From assembly GCA_036389155.1 (NCBI GenBank), contig DASVQN010000052.1, forward strand, positions 1 to 64,000: a stretch of 64,000 bases of DNA, given 5' to 3'. Positions 25,259 to 34,057 of the stretch are shown in pieces (within the stretch, counting starts at the first letter, position 1; each line of letters opens with the position of its first letter). Source of the DNA: CADCVT01 sp036389155 (lineage in GTDB: Bacteria; Actinomycetota; Thermoleophilia; Solirubrobacterales; Solirubrobacteraceae). The position numbers and the translations under genes are program-made. The notes below the pieces were generated by a model. That model saw only the letters and a program-made list of their open reading frames with translations, was not told the origin of the DNA and ran no database searches.

Positions 25259-27388
25259 TCAGACTGACGTCGCGGCATAGGCATGGGACGGGCACGGCGC
25301 CACGGTCACCGGGATCCCGTTCAAGATCGCGGTGCCCGTCAGGGGCTCGACGAGCTCCTCGTCGGCCAGGACGTTCGAGTTCGCCTGCTCCCATCCATGC
25401 GGGATGGAGACGACGCCGGGCATCAGCTCGTCCGTCACCTCGGCGGCCAGCTCGATAGCGCCGGTCCGCGAGCTGACGCGGACCGTCGCGCCGTCCTCGA
25501 TCCCGAGCCGCTCCGCGTCGGCGGTGCTCACGAGCGCGGTCAGGCGGTTCGGGCCCTTGGCGAGCGGCCCGAGCTCGTTCATCCACGAGTTGTTCGAGCG
25601 CAGGTGGCGGCGGCCGATGAGGACCATGCCGCCGTTCACGGGTGTCTCCATCGCCGCGTGCAGGCGGTCGACGTCGGCGACGATCGCCGGCGGCGCCAGC
25701 TCCACCTTGCCGCTCGGCGTCTTGAGGATCTCGGGGAGGCGGGGCTCGAGCGGGCCGAGGTCGATCCCGTGCGGCGCGGCCTCGAGGTCCGCGATCGAGC
25801 GGCCGTACGGCCCGCCGCGGAGCATCATGTCGACGATCCGCACCGGCCCGCGGCGCTCGGGGTCGGGCTCCACCCCGGTGCGCCCGGCGACGTCGGCGGC
25901 GACCATGTCGTCGAGCGCCTCGATGTCCGCCTCGGCCCCCGCTCCCGCGGCGATCGCCGTCAGGCGCAGCAGCGTCTCCCACTCGTCCGGCATCCCCGCC
26001 GGGCGCTCGAGCACGGGCGCGGAGTAGTTCGCGACGTTGCGCACCGCGAAGCCGTAGAAGGCGAGGTCGTAGTGCGGGCGCTCGAGGTGCGACGGCGCGG
26101 GGAGGATCACGTCGGCGCGGCGCGTCGTCTCGTTGAGATACACGTCGACGCTGACCATGAAGTCGAGCGACGCGAACGCCGCGCCGAGGCGCGTGCCGTT
26201 CGGGGTGGAGACCAGCGGGTTGCCGGCCACCGTGATCATCGCGCGGATCTGCCCCTCGCCGGGCGTCTCGATCTCCTCGGCCAGGCACGCGACGGGAAGC
26301 TCGCCGAAGATCTCGCCCGCGCCGCGGACGCGGCTGGTCCAGCGCCCGAAGCGCGCGCCCCGGCCGCTGCCTGTCCCGCGCTTCGACGTCGCGGGGAGCG
26401 GGAACATCGCGCCGCCCGGCCGGTCGAGGTTGCCGGTGATCGCGTTCAGGACGTCGACGAGCCAGCTCGCGGTGGTGCCGAACGCCTGCGTCGTCGTACC
26501 GATCCGCCCGTAGACGACTGCGCGAGGGGCGGCGGCGAGCTCGCGCGCGATCCGGCGCGTCGCCTCCGCGGGGACGCCGGTCGCCGGCCCGACGCGCTCG
26601 GGGGTGAAGTCGCGGGCCAGCCCTTGGACGATGTCGAGCCCGGCGAAGTGCTCGGGGATCGGCGTCGCCAGCCCCTCCTCGAACAGGACGTTCACGAGCG
26701 CGAAGAGGAACAGCGCGTCGCTGCCGGGGCGGATCCACAGATGCTCGTCGGCGAGCTTCGCCGTCCGGGTGCGGCGCGGGTCGACGACGACGACGCGCCC
26801 GCCGCGGGCCTGCACGCCGGCGAGCCGCCCGCGCACGTCGGGCGCGGTCATGAGCGACCCGTTCGACGCCGCCGGGTTGGCGCCGAGCATGAGCACGTAC
26901 TGCGTGCGGTCGAGGTCGGGGATCGCCAGCGTCAGCCCGCCGCCGTACATGTGCGCCGACGCAGCCTGCTTGGGGTACTGGTCGACGGTGCTCGCGGAGA
27001 AGATGTTCCTCGTCTGCAGCGCCTTGAGCAGCACGCGGCCGTAGATCTGGCCGTCGAGGTTGTGGACGCTCGGGTTGCCGAGGTAGACGCCCACCGCGTC
27101 CCTGCCGTGCGCCTCCTGGATCGCCGGCAGCCGCTCGGCGATCAGCGCGAACGCCTCGTCCCACGACGCCTGCGCGAACGTGCCGTCGGGCTGCTTGACC
27201 AGCGGGGCGCGCAGGCGCGCGGGGTCCTCGTGGTAGGCCTTCAGCGCGACGCCCTTCGGGCAGAGGAAGCCGCGGGAGAAGACGTCCTCGGCGTCCCCGC
27301 GGACCTGCTGCACCCGATCGCCGTCGAGGGTGATCTCCAGGCCGCACGTGGCCTCGCAGAAGGGGCACGTCCGGTAGGCGGTGGTCAT
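25259..27388 (-). CDS. Molybdopterin oxidoreductase, formate dehydrogenase / nitrate reductase-like
   Basis: 709 residues starting MTTAYRTCPFCEATCGLE. The CPFCEATC motif plus FLCPKG further on supply four cysteines for a 4Fe-4S cluster. Molybdopterin-binding motifs follow (GNPSVHNLDGQ, LMLGANPAASNG, VVVDPRRTRTA, ITGNLDRPGGAMF), and the C-terminal MopB domain holds RRHLRSNNSWMNEL and SIPHGWEQANSN. No twin-arginine signal is seen, so it is cytoplasmic. Selenocysteine is not evident; the metal ligand near TVDQYPKQAAS is unclear. The acceptor and substrate are unknown, since no partner subunit is adjacent. Confidence 0.85.
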   Translation of the reverse strand: MTTAYRTCPFCEATCGLEITLDGDRVQQVRGDAEDVFSRGFLCPKGVALKAYHEDPARLRAPLVKQPDGTFAQASWDEAFALIAERLPAIQEAHGRDAVGVYLGNPSVHNLDGQIYGRVLLKALQTRNIFSASTVDQYPKQAASAHMYGGGLTLAIPDLDRTQYVLMLGANPAASNGSLMTAPDVRGRLAGVQARGGRVVVVDPRRTRTAKLADEHLWIRPGSDALFLFALVNVLFEEGLATPIPEHFAGLDIVQGLARDFTPERVGPATGVPAEATRRIARELAAAPRAVVYGRIGTTTQAFGTTASWLVDVLNAITGNLDRPGGAMFPLPATSKRGTGSGRGARFGRWTSRVRGAGEIFGELPVACLAEEIETPGEGQIRAMITVAGNPLVSTPNGTRLGAAFASLDFMVSVDVYLNETTRRADVILPAPSHLERPHYDLAFYGFAVRNVANYSAPVLERPAGMPDEWETLLRLTAIAAGAGAEADIEALDDMVAADVAGRTGVEPDPERRGPVRIVDMMLRGGPYGRSIADLEAAPHGIDLGPLEPRLPEILKTPSGKVELAPPAIVADVDRLHAAMETPVNGGMVLIGRRHLRSNNSWMNELGPLAKGPNRLTALVSTADAERLGIEDGATVRVSSRTGAIELAAEVTDELMPGVVSIPHGWEQANSNVLADEELVEPLTGTAILNGIPVTVAPCPSHAYAATSV

Positions 27389-27399
27389 GCCCGAGGACG

Positions 27400-28137
27400 C
27401 TACTCCTCGCGCCGCAGCCACGCCGCGAGCAGCGAGGAGACCTCGTCCGGCCGCTCCAGCGCGAGCAGGTGCCCGGCGCCGGGCAGGACCTCGAGGTCGG
27501 GGCCCGGAAGCGTGTCGGCCAGGTGCCGGGCGATCGCGACGAAGTCGGGCACGTCGGCGTCGCCGACGGCCACGAGCGTCTTCGCCGTGATCCTGTCGAG
27601 GCGGTCCTGCAGCGGCGGCTCGACCTGCTCCTCCTCGACGTACTCCGCATCGCGCTCGGCGCTCGTCCGCACGCACTCGGCCACGTAGTCGCGGTCGGCC
27701 GGGGACAGGTTGGGTCCCCAGATGTCGAGGTTCAGCCGCACGGCCTCGTCGTGGTCGCCGCGCAGCATCGCCGCCTCCTCCGCGCGGCCGTACGTCTCGA
27801 TCTGCTCGGACCAGTCCCACTGCGGGAACCCGGGCGCGAGCAGCGCGAGCGACGAGACGCGCTCCGGCGCGAGCGACGCGACGTCGAGCGCGACCCGGCC
27901 GCCGAAGGACGCGCCGACGACGTCGGCGCTGTCGGCGCCGAGCCCGTCGAGCAGCGCGAGGACGTCGCGCGCGTGCGTGAACGGCGCGATCCCGAACGGG
28001 CGCGAGCCGAACCCGCGCAGATCGGGGGCGACGACCCGGCGGCCGGCGTCGTGCAGCGCGGGGACGATCTGGTCCCACATGCGCCTGTCGCAGACGCCGG
28101 CGTGGAGGAGGACAACGGGATCCATGGGGGGCATCAT
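27400..28137 (-). CDS. Alpha/beta hydrolase
   Basis: 245 residues. The nucleophile elbow is GASFGG (Ser near residue 95), the oxyanion region LLHAGVCDRRMWDQ, and the late histidine GAGHLLALERPDEV with Asp in VGDADVPDF. This is the classic small esterase/hydrolase set related to 3-oxoadipate enol-lactonase. The ATG overlaps the stop of a tiny upstream frame (ATGA). The molybdopterin gene starts 11 nt downstream, so the two may be co-transcribed. Confidence 0.85.
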   Translation of the reverse strand: MMPPMDPVVLLHAGVCDRRMWDQIVPALHDAGRRVVAPDLRGFGSRPFGIAPFTHARDVLALLDGLGADSADVVGASFGGRVALDVASLAPERVSSLALLAPGFPQWDWSEQIETYGRAEEAAMLRGDHDEAVRLNLDIWGPNLSPADRDYVAECVRTSAERDAEYVEEEQVEPPLQDRLDRITAKTLVAVGDADVPDFVAIARHLADTLPGPDLEVLPGAGHLLALERPDEVSSLLAAWLRREE

Positions 28138-28253
28138 CGCGGCACGGCGACCGCGCGGGGGAGAATTCCGCTCTCGCGCGCCTCGCGCTCGAGCTCGTCG
28201 CGGTGGTCGGGGTGGGCGATCGCGATCAGCGCGCGCCCCCTCGCGGCGATCAC
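28134..28253 (-). pseudogene. 39-codon frame resembling the C-terminus of acetyl-CoA hydrolase/transferase
   Basis: Between recQ and the hydrolase gene, a frame reads RALIAIAHPDHRDELEREAR, which looks like the C-terminal helix of acetyl-CoA hydrolase/transferases. It begins with a GTG overlapping the recQ stop (GTGA) and ends overlapping the hydrolase ATG (ATGA). It may be a relic of a lost gene or a small coupled leader frame. The resemblance is from memory and short. Confidence 0.4.
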
Positions 28254-29857
28254 TCGGCCTCGAGCAGCCCTCGCTCGAGCACGAGGTCGAGGCCGAGCGT
28301 CTTGTACCCGACGGTGTCGAACACGACGGTGATCTGGCCGTCCTCCACCTGGCCGACGCTACCGCCTCCCCATTCGGCGTGCGTGACGCGATCGCCCACG
28401 GCGAAGCGGCCCTGCTCCTCGGTGCGGGCGACGTCCTCGCCGCGGCGCTCGCACACGTCGCAGTTGCCGCACGGCGGTTCGTAGTCCTCGCCGAAGTAGC
28501 CGAGGATGAACGCGCGGCGGCAGCCGTCGGTCTCCGCGTACGCGCGCATCATCTCCACGCGCGAGCGGTCGAACGCCTGGCGGTGCTCCTCGGCCTCGCC
28601 GGCCTGCTCGACGGCCTCGATGAGGTCGGTGTCGCGGCGCGCGGCGACCGTCCCGTCGTCGAGGACGTGCGCGAACCCGGCCTCCTCAAGGTGCTGGATC
28701 GCCGTCGCGAGCTTCGTGTCGCTGAGCGGCAGCTCGTCGACGAGCTCCCTCGGGCGGACCGGGTCGGCGTGGACGATGAGCGCCTGCGCGACCTGGTGCA
28801 GCTCGTCGTCCTTGACGCGGCCGGAGGCGAAGAAGCGGCGCAGGCCGAGGTCCTGCTGGCGGTAGAACAGGACGGCCTCCGCCGGCTCGCCGTCGCGGCC
28901 CGCGCGGCCGAGCTCCTGGTAGTAGGAGTCGACGGACTCGCTGACGTCGTGGTGCATCACCCAGCGGACGTTCGCCTTGTCGACGCCCATCCCGAACGCG
29001 ATCGTCGCGACCATCACGTCGACGCCGTCGTTCTCCATGAACCGGCGCTGGCGCTCGGAGCGGGTCCTGGCGCTGAGCCCGCCGTGGTAGTGCTGGGCGC
29101 GGACGCCGCGCTCGCGCAGCTCCTTCGCGACCCTCTCGGCGCCCTTCTTGGTGGCGCAGTAGACGATTCCGGGGCCGGGGGTCCCGGTGACCCGTTCGAG
29201 CAGCGCGCGGTGCTTGTGGTGGTCCTCGTAGTGGCGGTCGACCTCGAGGCGGATGTTCGGGCGGTCGAAGCCGCGGATGACCTGGGCGGCGTCCTCGAGC
29301 CCGAGGACGCGGAGGATGTCGTCGCGGACGGGCGGGGCGGCGGTCGCGGTGAGGGCGAGGACCGGCGGGTGGCCGAGCGTCGCGATCGCCTCGCCGAGGC
29401 GCAGGTAGTCGGGGCGGAAGTCGTGCCCCCACTGGCTGACGCAGTGCGCCTCGTCGACGACGAAGAGGCTGACGCCGGCCTGCGCGAGCTCGTCGATCAC
29501 CTCGGGGTTGGCGAGCTGCTCGGGGGCGAGGAGGACGAACTCGACCTGGTCGTCCTGGGCGCCCGAGAGCACCTCGTCGCGCTGCCTGTCGGTGAGCGTC
29601 GAGTTGATGACCGCCGCCTCCTCCTCGACGGCCTCCATCTGGTCCTGCTGGAGGGCGATGAGGGGGGAGACGACGACGGTCGGGCCGTCGATGACGAAGC
29701 CGGCGAGCTGGTAGATCGCCGACTTGCCCGAGCCGGTCGACATCACGCACAGCGTGTCGCGGCCGCCGACCACGCTGACGACGGCCTCGAGCTGGCCGGG
29801 CCTGAGCTCCTCGAACCCGAGGCGCTCCCGCGCCAGGGCCTTGATGCGCTGCTCCAT
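28250..29857 (-). CDS. recQ: ATP-dependent DNA helicase RecQ, short form
   Basis: 535 residues from MEQRIKALAR. Motif 0/I (FEELRPGQLEA, STGSGKS), DEAH box (VVDEAHCVSQWGHDFRP), aromatic-rich loop, motif VI (QELGRAGRDG) and a zinc site (CRRAFILGY, CGNCDVC) are all present. The HRDC domain is absent; the C-terminus (VGDRVTHAEWGGGSV, TVGYKTLGLDLVLERGLL) resembles the small Tudor-like tail of UvrD-type helicases. It unwinds DNA during repair and recombination. It is head-to-head with uvrC, with only 7-13 bp between starts. Confidence 0.9.
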   Translation of the reverse strand: MEQRIKALARERLGFEELRPGQLEAVVSVVGGRDTLCVMSTGSGKSAIYQLAGFVIDGPTVVVSPLIALQQDQMEAVEEEAAVINSTLTDRQRDEVLSGAQDDQVEFVLLAPEQLANPEVIDELAQAGVSLFVVDEAHCVSQWGHDFRPDYLRLGEAIATLGHPPVLALTATAAPPVRDDILRVLGLEDAAQVIRGFDRPNIRLEVDRHYEDHHKHRALLERVTGTPGPGIVYCATKKGAERVAKELRERGVRAQHYHGGLSARTRSERQRRFMENDGVDVMVATIAFGMGVDKANVRWVMHHDVSESVDSYYQELGRAGRDGEPAEAVLFYRQQDLGLRRFFASGRVKDDELHQVAQALIVHADPVRPRELVDELPLSDTKLATAIQHLEEAGFAHVLDDGTVAARRDTDLIEAVEQAGEAEEHRQAFDRSRVEMMRAYAETDGCRRAFILGYFGEDYEPPCGNCDVCERRGEDVARTEEQGRFAVGDRVTHAEWGGGSVGQVEDGQITVVFDTVGYKTLGLDLVLERGLLEAE

Positions 29858-29870
29858 ATCCTCGATGGGG

Positions 29871-31724
29871 ATGGGGACTGCCCTCTCAGAGCAACGGCGC
29901 AACCTCCCTGATTCTCCCGGCGTCTACCTCTTCCGCGACGGGAAGGGGAAGGTGATCTACGTCGGGAAGGCCAAGTCGATCCGCAAGCGGGTCGGCGGGC
30001 ACTTCTCCAACCGTGTCACGCGCGGCGACACGCAGATGGTGGAGATCGCGCAGTCGATCGACTTCGTGTCCGTCAACACCGAGGCCGAGGCGCTGCTCAC
30101 CGAGCAGAACTTCATCAAGCAGTACAAGCCGCGGTTCAACATCCGCCTGCGCGACGACAAGTCGTATCCGTACATCGCGATCTCGATGGACGAGGAGTTT
30201 CCGCGGGTGTACTTCACGCGCGAGCGCCATCGGCGCGACCGGCTGTACTTCGGGCCGTACTCCAGCGCGAAGCGGACGCGCTCGACGCTGGACACGCTCG
30301 GCAAGATCTTCATGTACCGCTCGTGCAACGGGGCGGTGCCGGGGCGGCGGACGGGCTCGCCGTGCCTGGACTACTACATCCGCCGCTGCGGGGCGCCCTG
30401 CGTCGGGTACGTCTCGCACGCCGAGTACCGGACGGCGATCGACGGCGTCATCGCGTTCCTGCAGGGGCGCTACAAGGAGGTCGAGCAGGACCTCGAGAAG
30501 CGGATGACCGAGGCCGCGGCGGTGCAGGAGTTCGAGCAGGCGGCGATCGAGCGCAACCGGCTGCAGGCGGTGCGGGCGCTGCTCGAGCGCCAGCGGGTGG
30601 CCAAGGCGTCGGTGGGCAGCGTGGACGCGGTGGGCGTCGCGCTGAGCGGGACGGAGGCGAACGCGCAGGTCTTCCAGGTGCGCGACGGCGTCTTGAGCGA
30701 CCGCCAGTCCTTCTACCTCGCGAACGAGGGCGAGCGCGAGGCCTCGGAGGTCGTCGAAGAGTTCGTCCTGCAGTACTACACGTCGGCGCCGTTCATCCCG
30801 CCGCAGGTGATCGTCGGGGTGCCGGTGTCGGACGCGCTGGGGGAGGCGCTGAGCGAGCGCCGCGGCGCGCGGGTGGAGGTGCGGGTGTCCGAGCGCGGCG
30901 ACAAGCGGCGGATCCTCGACCTGGCGACGCGTAACGCGCACCTGGCGCTGGAGACCGACAAGCTCAAGGCCGAGCGCTCGCGCCAGCAGCGGTCGGAGGC
31001 GATGGACCGCCTGCAGCAGGCGCTGTCGCTGGACTCGCTGCCGCTGCGGATCGAGTGCTTCGACATCTCGAACCTGATGGGGACGCACACGACCGCGTCG
31101 ATGGTGGTGTTCGAGGGGGGCGCGCCGAAGAAGTCGGATTACCGGCGGTTCGTGGTGCGCGGCCTGAACGAGGGGGTGCCGGACGACTTCGCGGCGATGG
31201 AGGAGGTGCTCGAGCGGCGTCTGTCGCAGTGGGAGCGCCAGCAGGACCTCTCGCCGCACGACCCGAAGCGCAACGAGTCGTTCGCGACGCTGCCGAACCT
31301 GATCGTGATCGACGGCGGGCCGGGGCAGCTGTCCGCAGGCATGCGCGCGCTGGCGGCGTTCGTCGAGCGCGGCGTCGCGGTCGTGTCGCTGGCCAAGCGG
31401 ATCGAGGAGGTCTTCGTGCCGGGCCGGCCGGACCCGATCGTGCTGCCGCACGACACGCCCGAGCTCCAGCTCCTGCAGCGCGTCCGCGACGAGGCCCACC
31501 GCTTCGCGATCACCCACCACCGCACCCGGCGCGACAAGGCGATGACCGAGTCGGTCCTCGACGGCCTGCCGGGGATCGGCCCGACGCGCAAGCGCGCGCT
31601 GTTGAAGCACTTCGGGTCGCCGGAGGCGGTGCTGAACGCGCCGCGCGAGGAACTCGAGGCGGTGCCCGGAGTCCCGCCGAAGGTCGCCCGCGAGCTGCAC
31701 GCGCACCTCCGCATGGAGCGGTAG
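29871..31724 (+). CDS. uvrC: Excinuclease ABC subunit C
   Basis: 617 residues. The N-terminal GIY-YIG nuclease domain has GVYLFRDGKGKVIYVGKA (about 17-34). The UVR helical pair that contacts UvrB lies at about 200-235 (EQDLEKRMTEAAAVQEFEQA). The RNase H-like second nuclease contains CFDISNLMGTHTTASMVVF, and IDGGPGQLSAG is also present. Two helix-hairpin-helix motifs close the protein (LPGIGPTRKRALLKHFGS and AVPGVPPKVAREL). UvrC makes both incisions in nucleotide excision repair. ATG 29865, two codons upstream, is an alternative start. Confidence 0.95.
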   Translation: MGTALSEQRRNLPDSPGVYLFRDGKGKVIYVGKAKSIRKRVGGHFSNRVTRGDTQMVEIAQSIDFVSVNTEAEALLTEQNFIKQYKPRFNIRLRDDKSYPYIAISMDEEFPRVYFTRERHRRDRLYFGPYSSAKRTRSTLDTLGKIFMYRSCNGAVPGRRTGSPCLDYYIRRCGAPCVGYVSHAEYRTAIDGVIAFLQGRYKEVEQDLEKRMTEAAAVQEFEQAAIERNRLQAVRALLERQRVAKASVGSVDAVGVALSGTEANAQVFQVRDGVLSDRQSFYLANEGEREASEVVEEFVLQYYTSAPFIPPQVIVGVPVSDALGEALSERRGARVEVRVSERGDKRRILDLATRNAHLALETDKLKAERSRQQRSEAMDRLQQALSLDSLPLRIECFDISNLMGTHTTASMVVFEGGAPKKSDYRRFVVRGLNEGVPDDFAAMEEVLERRLSQWERQQDLSPHDPKRNESFATLPNLIVIDGGPGQLSAGMRALAAFVERGVAVVSLAKRIEEVFVPGRPDPIVLPHDTPELQLLQRVRDEAHRFAITHHRTRRDKAMTESVLDGLPGIGPTRKRALLKHFGSPEAVLNAPREELEAVPGVPPKVARELHAHLRMER

Positions 31725-31796
31725 GCGCGTCCACCGTCGCCGCTGCGCTTCTCGCGTCCGCGGCGGCGTGCGCGAAGGATCCCTTTCGGGGCGCCT

Positions 31797-32840
31797 TCAT
31801 ACCGGCAGCTCCAGCTGCTCCTCGCCGGCGGTCCCGTCGAGGTTGGTGACGCTGAGGCCGACGAGGGTGATCCCGTTGTGCTCGACGAGCGGCATCGCCG
31901 CGTCGAGGAGGCGGCGGGAGGCCGCGGCGATCGCCTCGGCGCGGGAGGTCGGGTGGCCGAGGGTGCACGAGCGGGTCGCCCGGGTGTAGTCGCCGAAGCG
32001 CAGGCGCAGCACGACCGTCCGCCCGGCGCGGCCCTTGCGCTCCATCCGCTTGGCGAGCCGCTCGGCGAGGTCGTCGATCGCGGCGTCGAGGTCGGGTCGC
32101 GACCGGGGTCTTCGGCCGAGCGACCGCTGGGCCCCGAACGACCGCCGGCCGCGCCTTCGCCGCACGCGCCGGGGCTCGTGGTTGTTGGCGATCGCGTGCA
32201 CGTAGCCGCCCGCCGCCTTGCCGAGGATCGCGACGAGCTGCTCGCGCGTCAGCTCCGCGGCCTGGCCGACCGTCGTCAGCCCGATCGCGTGGAGCTTGCG
32301 CGTCGTCGCCGGCCCGATGCCCCAGATCCGCTCGACCGGCAGCGGCCGCAGGAACTCGAGCTCGCCGTCGGGCGGCACGACGTACAGCCCGTCCGGCTTC
32401 GCGGTCCGGCTCGCGATCTTCGCCAGGACCTTCGTCCGCGCGACGCCGACGCTCAGCGGCAGCCCGACCTCCTCGCGGACCTCGCGGCGCAGCCGCTCGG
32501 CCAGCGCGCGCGGCGCCTCGCGCCCCTGCTCGCCGACGTGCAGGAACGCCTCCTCGAGCGACCCGGGCTCGACCACCTCCGTGAACCGGTCGAACACCTC
32601 GAACACCGCGCGGCTCGCCTCCATGTACGCGTCGAAGTTCGTCTCCACCACGAGCACGTCCGGGCACAGCGCCCGCGCCCGCGCCGTCGCCATCCCGCCC
32701 CGCACGCCGAACGCCCGCGCCTCGTAGCTCGCGGCCATCACGACCCACCCGCCGACCACGACCGGCCGCCCGCGAAGCGAGGCGTCGTCGCGCTGGGCGA
32801 CCGAGGCGTAGAAGGCGTCGACGTCGGCGTGGAGGATCAT
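31797..32840 (-). CDS. dinB: Y-family DNA polymerase IV
   Basis: 347 residues from MILHADVDAFYASV, which holds the first catalytic aspartate pair. The usual second catalytic motif S-x-D-E-A reads GSLEEAFLHV, with Glu in place of Asp. Thumb HhH (RIWGIGPATTRKLHAIGL) and little-finger domain (LRLRFGDYTRATRSCTL) are complete. The enzyme does error-prone bypass of DNA lesions. A LexA-type box sits directly upstream; an ATG at 32858 lies inside that box, so the later start is preferred. It is convergent with uvrC. Confidence 0.9.
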   Translation of the reverse strand: MILHADVDAFYASVAQRDDASLRGRPVVVGGWVVMAASYEARAFGVRGGMATARARALCPDVLVVETNFDAYMEASRAVFEVFDRFTEVVEPGSLEEAFLHVGEQGREAPRALAERLRREVREEVGLPLSVGVARTKVLAKIASRTAKPDGLYVVPPDGELEFLRPLPVERIWGIGPATTRKLHAIGLTTVGQAAELTREQLVAILGKAAGGYVHAIANNHEPRRVRRRRGRRSFGAQRSLGRRPRSRPDLDAAIDDLAERLAKRMERKGRAGRTVVLRLRFGDYTRATRSCTLGHPTSRAEAIAAASRRLLDAAMPLVEHNGITLVGLSVTNLDGTAGEEQLELPV

Positions 32841-32847
32841 GTCTCGA

Positions 32848-32865
32848 TACGAACACATGTTCGTA
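32848..32865. promoter_or_regulatory. LexA/SOS box
   Basis: TACGAACACATGTTCGTA contains GAAC-N4-GTTC with symmetric TAC/GTA extensions, matching the actinobacterial/Bacillus-type LexA operator. It lies 8 nt before the dinB start and 31 nt before the divergent serine hydrolase start, so damage induction is expected for dinB and possible for the other. Confidence 0.8.
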
Positions 32866-32896
32866 CGCCGGTCGGACGTCTACGCTCCCGCGCTCG

Positions 32897-34057
32897 ATGT
32901 CCGGCTTCGCGTCACCCGCCTTCCGCCCGGTCGCGGAGGCCTTCGGGAAGCTCGTCGCCCGCGGGGCGGGAGGCGGCGCGCTCGTGGTCCGCCACCGCGG
33001 CGAGACGGTGGTCGATCTCGCCGGGGGATGGGCCGACGCGCGCCGGACGCGCCCGTGGACGCCGGAGACGCTCTCCGTGAGCTTCTCGACCACGAAGGGC
33101 GTGGCGTCGACCGTCATGCACCGGCTGGTCGAGCGCGGCCTGCTCGACCTCGACGACCCAGTCGCGAGGCACTGGCCCGAGTTCGGGGCGGGCGGCAAGG
33201 AGCGCGTCACCCTCCGCGACGTCATGACCCACCGCGCCGGCCTGCACAGCGTGCAGGCGGTCGCGGACACCGGACCGGACATCCTCGACCACCTCGCGAT
33301 GGAGGAGCGGCTCGCGGCGCGGAAGCTGGATCGCGCGCCGACGACCCGCTCGGGCTACCACGCGATCACGTACGGCTGGATCCTCGCGGGCATCGCCCGG
33401 CGCGTCACCGGCAAGGGCATGGCCGACCTCGTCCGGACCGAGGTCGCCGAGCCGCTCGGCGTCGACGGGCTCCACATCGGGGCGCCGCACGAGGTCCGCG
33501 ACCGCATCGCCGAGCCGATCGGGTCGGCGCTCCGTCACCTCGGCTCGGCCGCCGCCGTCATGGCCCCGCTGTGGACCCGCGCCGCCCGCGCCCGCCCCGC
33601 GATCGAGGCGCTGCACCTGCCCGGCTTCGACCGGCTCTTCCTCGGCGCCGAGCCGCCGATCTGGAACACCGAGATGCCCGCCGTCAACGGGATCTTCAGC
33701 GCCGGCGCGCTCGCCCGCCTGTACGAGGCGCTCGCGCTCGGAGGCGGGGGCCTGCTGAAGCCGGAGACCGTCGAGCGCCTCGGGAAGGTCCAGGTCCGCA
33801 CCCCGGACGTCGTGCTCGGCCTGCGGATGCGCTGGCGCCTCGGCTACCACCAGGCGTTCGTGGCCGGCCCGCAGGCGCCGCGCGCGTTCGGCCACTACGG
33901 CTACGGAGGCTCCGGCGCGTGGGCGGACCCGGACGCGGGCCTCGCGCTCGGCTTCGTGACCAACCGCATCGGCTCGCTCTCGACGCCGCTCGGCGACCTG
34001 ACGCTGCTGCGCCTGAACAAGGTCGTCCACGGGTGCGCGGCGAACGTTGCGGCGTGA
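32897..34057 (+). CDS. Serine hydrolase, beta-lactamase class C / EstB-like
   Basis: 386 residues. The S-x-x-K nucleophile motif is Ser64-Thr-Thr-Lys67 (VSFSTTKGVAST), the Y-x-N-like motif is Tyr154-His-Ala, and HYGYGGSGAWADPD provides the third motif. No signal peptide, so it is more likely a cytoplasmic esterase (EstB or LovD type) than a secreted beta-lactamase. It shares its upstream region with dinB and the LexA box. Its stop overlaps the GTG of the channel-like gene. Confidence 0.85.
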   Translation: MSGFASPAFRPVAEAFGKLVARGAGGGALVVRHRGETVVDLAGGWADARRTRPWTPETLSVSFSTTKGVASTVMHRLVERGLLDLDDPVARHWPEFGAGGKERVTLRDVMTHRAGLHSVQAVADTGPDILDHLAMEERLAARKLDRAPTTRSGYHAITYGWILAGIARRVTGKGMADLVRTEVAEPLGVDGLHIGAPHEVRDRIAEPIGSALRHLGSAAAVMAPLWTRAARARPAIEALHLPGFDRLFLGAEPPIWNTEMPAVNGIFSAGALARLYEALALGGGGLLKPETVERLGKVQVRTPDVVLGLRMRWRLGYHQAFVAGPQAPRAFGHYGYGGSGAWADPDAGLALGFVTNRIGSLSTPLGDLTLLRLNKVVHGCAANVAA

